NCBI RefSeq assembly: GCF_001577835.2
Contig: NC_029521.1
Span: forward strand, 20,614,470 to 20,678,469
DNA: 64,000 nt
From: Coturnix japonica
Lineage: Eukaryota > Chordata > Aves > Galliformes > Phasianidae
Direction of reading: 5' to 3'
Below the pieces are notes generated by a model. It had not been told where the DNA came from. It did no database searches and was given only the letters and a program-made list of their open reading frames with translations. Positions 58,846-64,000 of this stretch are shown piece by piece. The stretch's first letter is position 1, and each line of letters starts with the position of its first letter. Position numbers and translations under genes: made by a program.

Positions 58846-60649
58846 GTGTCTGTAGACTGTATGGTGGAAGAAGATGCTTTCTTTCCTTGACAGCTGCAGT
58901 GGATGTGAGAGCAATGCTTTTAAAAGCGAGTGCTCTGCTTGGAGAAACAAGGGAGTTAGTTCAACAGCTGATGATTTAACTAAGATTTAGTTCTAATTGT
59001 ATGTGATACATTTTTGCCAAGCATTACAGTTACAACAACTATTGTTCCTCTGGAAGGACATAAAGGGCAGAGGCTGATGTAAACAGAATGGAAAGACTAC
59101 ATTTACTCAGAAGGATGGCTTTAATAATAAATTAAGGATGGAGATCACAAGAACCTCATGTAATTTCCCCTGACCTACACTCTTTCTGCCAGCACCCACA
59201 TTTACCTGCTGCTATTAAGTTTGGGGTTTTTGAGAAAGTAAAATCGCTCCATGGTGGGATGTTCTCACTCAAAACCAAAGGATTTTATGCAAAAAACAGG
59301 CAACTGACACTGCAGCTGACTGCTATTCTGCATTGCATTACCATTAATTAATTAAGTAATGGATTCCACGTAAGCTAATAGCCAGAAGCGTTAAAAAAGG
59401 GAGTAACCAGCACAACCGAGTAATTGTAAGCCATGCAAGTTTACTGATGTCCAGTATGACACTTGGCAACATAGAGATGCTTTGAGCAGCTGTAAGCTCT
59501 GTGCTTGTTGGGATCATGCTGCTGAGATCGTTCCTCAACTATTAAGTGCTCAGGTCATTTTAGGATGTGTTACAGCAGAGAAGATAAAATACTCAGGAAA
59601 GAATCAGCTACTCCATCTCCATTACAAATTATCTTTAAAATAGGAAATAGCACCCACTTCTGCTTCTTTGCACCATGTCATATTATCAATACAGCAAATA
59701 ATTGTTTATATTTTATTAACCATCGCAGGACATCAGCTTCCTTTACATTGACACAAATTGATGCTTCAGACATGCCAGAAACCTGCCAAGAGATGAGAGC
59801 AAACATTACTATCACTGCACAAGGCTTGTGATTTGAGCATCATCTCTTCCCACAGCCCAAACAATTTCATATAAAAGCAGGCAAATCCCAACACACTAAA
59901 CAAAGGAAGCAGCGTCCCTTCATCATACAACAGTGACAATAAGCTGAAGCACATTGTTTTCTATCTATTCTGCAGTTTGTGAGAACAACCCATAGGTTTC
60001 CTCCACTGAAATGGCATTTTGAAATGCATTTGAAAGTGGACTATAGAGTTTTGTAACACTTGGTTATTGCTATGTAAAAACAAGCTCAACCACTTCCCTC
60101 TGGTCCTGCCTACTTAGGTCTGAATGCACACAGCTTTAGTGTATAATGCTCCTTTTCTCTGCTCAAAACAGCATCCTAATGATGCAGCACTACTCTCCTC
60201 TAAGAATTATCAGATACAATTAATAACTAACTCATTAACTGTTACTTGATTATTTCAATACTCAAAGCGATAGTTATTTTAACAGCAAAAGGATAAATCA
60301 CAGGCACATATTAATCTCCAAACCCAGAAGCAACATCCATCCACCATTCCTCCTTCCTTGCTTACTCTGTATGAAGATCCCTAACCCTGCTTGGCACGTT
60401 TGAAGAACATTAAGAATAGCAGTAACCCATGAGTTATACAGACCCCAGTAACAACTTCATTTGTTCAGAATCTTCCCCCCCCCCTTGCCCCCAAAATTAC
60501 GCTATACTGTAATTGAGGTTTAAAACTGCATAAAGATCACATCCCTGGGTTTCCCCTCCTAATTATGTTTTGTTACTAGCAGTTTCTTTGCCATTCTTTC
60601 TTTGTGGGTTGGAATGGAATCATTTTCTAGAACACTGGTTGCTCACCAT
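58846..60649. other. TAF5-ATP5MK convergent intergenic region and ATP5MK 3' end
   Basis: No further gene is seen. The ATP5MK 3' UTR must lie here on the minus strand. The only canonical hexamer I found for it is AATAAA at 59717-59712, about 930 nt beyond the stop, so its 3' end is unresolved. A C-run lies at about 60474-60484. Confidence 0.5.
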
Positions 60650-60742
60650 TTACTTATCTGCCATGGCAGGAGTCGTCTTCTTCGGCCTAAACTTGAAATA
60701 CAGGATGAGCATCGCAACGCTTGCATACGTTGCTATTACATA
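60650..60742 (-). CDS. ATP5MK: ATP5MK second coding exon and stop
   Basis: The exon carries the membrane segment and Lys-rich C-terminus and ends AMADK, with TAA at 60652-60650. It is too short and too broken by neighbouring stops to show as a long open frame. Confidence 0.92.
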   Translation of the reverse strand, partial: YVIATYASVAMLILYFKFRPKKTTPAMADK

Positions 60743-60913
60743 CTGTAAAAAATAAAGTTTACTGTCAGTTTAAAACTCATAAAACATCATTATTAGCAGG
60801 CTAAGAGAAATGGTCATGATACGTACATTCCTCCTGCCTATCATGGTGTAGGAATTGAAGTACTTCTGAAATCCAGTGAACTGGTGTTGAGATCCCGAGT
60901 CGTGGCCAGCCAT
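60650..60913 (-). CDS. ATP5MK: ATP5MK (USMG5/DAPIT), ATP synthase membrane subunit k (59 aa, 2 coding exons)
   Basis: ATP5MK is a small inner-membrane subunit of mitochondrial ATP synthase that helps stabilise dimers of the complex. Coding exons on the minus strand are 60827-60913 (29 codons: MAGHDSGSQHQFTGFQKYFN, then SYTMIGRRN) and 60650-60742 (30 codons plus stop: YVIATYASVAMLILYFKFRP, then KKTTPAMADK). The junction is AGGAAT|GTACGT to TTACAG|TATGTA at a codon boundary. The family core QFTGxxKYFNSYT matches human, as does a hydrophobic segment at about 31-46 followed by basic residues. Human is 58 aa, so the length fits. The first coding exon begins at about 60924 with an acceptor (TTGTTAG|AATC), so a noncoding exon lies upstream, probably in the CpG island at 61.8 kb. 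Confidence 0.93.
60827..60913 (-). CDS. ATP5MK: ATP5MK first coding exon
   Basis: 29 codons with ATG at 60913-60911 in an AGCCATGG context. The donor is GTACGT. Confidence 0.93.
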
Positions 60914-61787
60914 GGCTGCTGATTCTAACAAGCAACACAAGACAGTTATTGAGCTGGCACCACTGGAGATGATGAAGTCCCACCCCAACCTGATCAAAGC
61001 AGAGTCACTCATGAACCTGCCACTTGCTTTTGAGCATTTCCAGAGCTGGAGGCTCCACAAGTACCCCAGAGGGTCAGTTTCAGCGTCTGACCTTCCTTAC
61101 AGCACAAGAGGTTTTAATGTTTAGTGATACCTTTTCTAAGGGTATCCTTCCCTTACACTTAAGGAAGTTTCACACTTAGGACAGATACTTGTTTACTTTA
61201 TATGTCAGCTCAAAAGAAGCACATGTACTGCACGTTACCTACCAAGCTTGGCAGAGATGCTGTAGCCACTGGCGCCCTGGAAAACAGATACAGAGAATGA
61301 GTGTAGCTGGTTCTTCATTCACAAACACAACGCTGCAACCATGTAGCCAGGGCTGCCTGCCTGCACCCGGCTGATGGTGAAACAGTAAAAACCCTCAAAG
61401 AAACCTCCCCATACGTGTGCTGTAGACAACATGGAAACCCACCCTCACCTTTTAGTTACAAAAGACCAAAGCAAAACCCTGGAAGAGTCACTGGTGGGTG
61501 ACTGAGTGTGGCTCGGAGCCCAGACAGCACGACACAATCTTTCCTTTCCGAAGAGCTCCCTGCCTACACAGATGCTGCCACACCACAGGCCGGAGCTGGG
61601 GAGGAGGCACAGCGGCTGAAGGTCGCGGGCGCCCTTGAGAACATCCACAACCCAACACTACGTACAACCATCCTCCCTCCCAGCAGCAAAGCCCCCCAGA
61701 AAGAGCACGAAGCAGAGACCCACGCTCAAACCAGACCGACCCCGTCCCGCTACGGCCGCTCAGTACCTCAGCCGCCTCCTTCCTCAC

Positions 61788-61845
61788 CGCCTGCTCTGCC
61801 CTTCTCCAGCCCCCCCCACAAGATGGCGGCTCCTCCACAGCACGG
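61788..61845 (-). other. ATP5MK: Inferred ATP5MK noncoding exon 1
   Basis: On the minus strand GCAGGCG|GTGAGG is a strong donor with its last exon base at 61788, just downstream of the YY1-type element. It would supply the noncoding exon that the acceptor at 60925 requires. The start is estimated. Confidence 0.35.
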
Positions 61846-61929
61846 AGCTCCCTCCGCTCCGCCCCACGCCCGTCCTAGAGGAGGATGGCCCGTCCTACAG
61901 GATGGCCCGCCGCTTCCGCCCGCCCTTTA

Positions 61930-61981
61930 ACCTTCGCCCTTCTGCAGTTCTGCTTCCTGGGCCGCGAGGAGAGCGGCACAC
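61930..61981 (+). other. PDCD11: Inferred PDCD11 noncoding exon 1
   Basis: The acceptor at 62217 requires an upstream exon. The best donors are CACAC|GTGAGG at about 61982 and GCGGG|GTGAGC at about 62000. A pyrimidine-rich start (CTTTAACCTTCGCCCTTCTG) just upstream would fit transcription initiation. Limits are not certain. Confidence 0.3.
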
Positions 61982-62047
61982 GTGAGGTTCGGAGCGGGGT
62001 GAGCGGTGGGGTTAAGGCCGGGCCTGGTGGGGGGGTGCGGGGCGGTT

Positions 62048-62095
62048 CGGCCTGGCCTGGCCTGGTCTGGTCTGGTCTGGCCTGGTCTGGTCTGT
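62048..62095. repeat. CCTGG/TCTGG pentanucleotide array
   Basis: About nine head-to-tail YCTGG units lie in the first intron, or the end of the first exon, of PDCD11, inside the CpG island. Confidence 0.85.
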
Positions 62096-62227
62096 GCCAG
62101 TGGCTGTGGAAGGCGTTTGTTCGATCCTATGGGTAAAAGAGGCGTTAGGTGTTCGACAGACCGCTTTAAATGTTATAAATTATGTGTTTAGCTTCTGTTC
62201 TGCTGTTTGTTCCATAGGAGTGCTGCT

Positions 62228-62335
62228 ATGGTGTCCACAGAAGAAAGCTTCCCTCGAGGGGGAATCCAGAAGAAGCACATAGAGACAACAGGGAAAAACG
62301 CAAAGCCAAAGTTTGAGCAGGATAACTTGTTTGAT
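62228..62335 (+). CDS. PDCD11: PDCD11 first coding exon
   Basis: The exon starts at 62218 after CCATAG, with ATG at 62228. It is 36 whole codons ending EQDNLFD. The donor is GAT|GTACGT. Confidence 0.93.
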
Positions 62336-64000
62336 GTACGTCCTTTACGTGCTGTTAGTTAAGCTTTAGAGTTCTATCCGTGGTCAGAATGTGACCTAAA
62401 GTCCTTCCTATCCCTTATTTCTATAGTCACCTGTAGAAAAGGCTTCCATAAAGAGGTAACTGCTGGCATCCTCCTTGCTGCTGGTCCCTTAAAGATCCCA
62501 GATATTTTATACGTGTTGAATGGGATGTCAGGGAAGTTCAGTGAGAATTACCAGCAGATGTTGCAGAAGCATCTGGTGCTGAGATAGTTGCATTGTTCCA
62601 CCACAGTTGTTGCACACAGACAAACTAAGTTTGGTCTTTCTCTGTTCTGTGGATTATGGTGCAGTTAGCTTTTACTGCTTCTCTCTGCTCCCACGATTCA
62701 CAGTGTTATAAAACATCAGCCTCAGCTTAAAAGATGATATTTAGAGGAGTCCCATGAAGGTGTATGGAAATGAATGTGCTTATTTCCCTTTTTCTCCAGT
62801 CTTGTGTTTTCATCTGACTTTATTCCTGTCACTTGAGTTCTGCCATGACAAGATGCTCATCTTGTTAACTGCTTTTATTCTTTCCCTCTCTGCTTATAAT
62901 TTAATTTAGGTTCATCATGAAGAGAAAACACAGAAAAGAAAAAGGAGTGAAGTCGATCATGGGAAGCAGAAGAAGTTCAAGGCAGACAAAAAGGCTCCTG
63001 CTAAAGAAATTGCTGTTAGTTTTGAACCACTCGCAATTCAGGTTTGTGGATAAGTGTTTTATTTTGTGTGTCTCTCTCTTAGTGAGCTTTGTAAAAATGC
63101 TTGTGTTTTCCCTCATTAAAACCTATAATGTACAGCAACAATTCAGGACAAAAATCTGTCTACCGCACTATTATCATTGTCTTGCCAAGATAAGCACTGT
63201 GTGCTGTTCTTTCTGCTTTCCCAGGAGCTCTGTGAGGGGATGCTGTTCCTTGGTTGTATAAAAGAGGTCACTGTCTTTGAGCTTGTCATCAGCTTGCCTA
63301 ATGGACTGACAGGATTTGTACCAGTCACGCAGATCAGCGATGCCTATAGTGAATTGTTGAACAAGCAAGTGACCCAAGGGGAGCCACTGGAGGTGAGACT
63401 GTGGGTGTGTGTGGCTGTGATTTCTGTCAGGGAGCTAGGGAGAATTAACTCAGCATCAACCCTGAAGACTTGCTTAGGAGCCTGGTTTCTGGTGTCTCAT
63501 AGATAGCTTAAGTTTGTTTGGCTGCAAGCAGCTTAGCCTTGGTTTGAATGTTGTATGAACTTTATGGACAGCTTGTTTAACTTGGATAGATTTGTGCTTT
63601 CTTTTTGCTGCAGTAGCTAAATACTGATCCTTGGCTATAGGCAGTTAAGTAAGGAAGTTGATGAAATGGTTGGAAGATGATGTGAGGATGCTAGTGTCTC
63701 TCAGAGAGCTTGGGGGGGAACATTACGGTCCTTATAGTCTTGTTGTGTTTCTGCATACAGTGTTCTCTGCCTAGTGCTAATGTATGTTTTCTCTGAGCCC
63801 AGCTATTTCAAACAGTATTTTCAGTTTCCTGATAATGCAGCTTCTTGGAAAGAAAGAGGATAGAGTAGTCTGCTGCTCCATCTATCCGTCAGCTCTCCCT
63901 GAGTTGTTGTGGAATAGACAATGTGCTGAATGCTAGCCAGTTAGTGGTGATCTTTGTCTTTGTTAAAGAGGGTGGTGAGGTTGGTGTCTTACTCCGAAGA
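62228..64000 (+). CDS. PDCD11: PDCD11 (RRP5 homologue), 5' part, three coding exons visible
   Basis: PDCD11 is the vertebrate Rrp5, a large nucleolar protein with many S1 RNA-binding repeats, needed for 18S and 5.8S pre-rRNA processing. Coding exons in the window are 62228-62335, 62910-63041 and 63225-63392. They join without split codons into 136 residues, and the gene continues beyond 64000. The start [12 protein letters not shown] parallels human [13 protein letters not shown] Lys/Arg-rich segment (residues about 43-70) is a likely nucleolar signal. The first S1 domain begins near residue 81: [20 protein letters not shown], then [21 protein letters not shown]. The first exon is noncoding and lies near 61.93-62.0 kb. 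From 63393 to 64000 there is intron with nothing else recognised. Confidence 0.93.
62910..63041 (+). CDS. PDCD11: PDCD11 second coding exon
   Basis: 44 codons: [20 protein letters not shown] to VSFEPLAIQ. The acceptor is ATTTAG|GTTCAT and the donor is TTCAG|GTTTGT. Confidence 0.9.
63225..63392 (+). CDS. PDCD11: PDCD11 third coding exon (S1 repeat 1)
   Basis: 56 codons: [20 protein letters not shown] to [10 protein letters not shown]. The acceptor is TCCCAG|GAGCTC and the donor is CTGGAG|GTGAGA. Confidence 0.95.

Larger units (their letters stand above)
61740..62110. promoter_or_regulatory. CpG island, ATP5MK/PDCD11 divergent promoter
   Basis: CpG-rich sequence lies between the two divergent genes. 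AAGATGGCGGC at 61820-61830 reads GCCGCCATCTT on the ATP5MK strand, a YY1-type element. No TATA box is seen. Confidence 0.7.

Overview
The window is vertebrate nuclear DNA, almost certainly from a bird and probably a galliform close to chicken. It has spliced genes with GT-AG introns, CpG-island promoters and several CR1 LINE 3' ends typical of avian genomes. The gene order NT5C2 - INA - PCGF6 - TAF5 - ATP5MK - PDCD11 matches the block I know from human 10q24 and chicken chromosome 6. There is no bacterial, plasmid, phage or CRISPR content. Gene names rest on translations I recognised, because no search could be run.

Layout. Positions 1-22.8 kb hold the 5' part of NT5C2 on the minus strand: a CpG-island first exon near 22.65 kb, a 15 kb first intron, the first coding exon at 7338-7458, and part of the next intron. 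INA (alpha-internexin) lies at 24.6-27.7 kb on the plus strand, with three coding exons, a TATA-like promoter and a split REST-type element upstream. The stretch from 27.7 to 31.8 kb has no recognisable gene apart from the likely INA 3' UTR and one CR1 copy. PCGF6 runs on the minus strand from its start codon at 48676 to its stop at 33367, in ten coding exons (326 aa). TAF5 starts 218 bp away on the plus strand at 48895 and ends at 57529 in eleven coding exons (788 aa), followed by a 1.3 kb 3' UTR. ATP5MK (59 aa, minus strand) lies at 60650-60913. PDCD11 begins at 62228 on the plus strand and leaves the window after its third coding exon.

I joined all exon chains by reading frame. In every gene the exon phases close exactly: INA 1272 nt, PCGF6 981 nt and TAF5 2367 nt, each divisible by three. 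Two divergent promoters stand out. PCGF6/TAF5 pairs a Polycomb PRC1.6 repressor subunit with a TFIID subunit. ATP5MK/PDCD11 pairs a mitochondrial ATP synthase subunit with a ribosome biogenesis factor. Both carry a YY1-type AAGATGGCGGC element. No wholly new gene system was found. The best leads are the split REST site at INA, the shortened INA head domain, a palindromic interspersed element in NT5C2 intron 1, paired Pumilio motifs in the TAF5 3' UTR, and a CpG-dense patch in NT5C2 intron 1.
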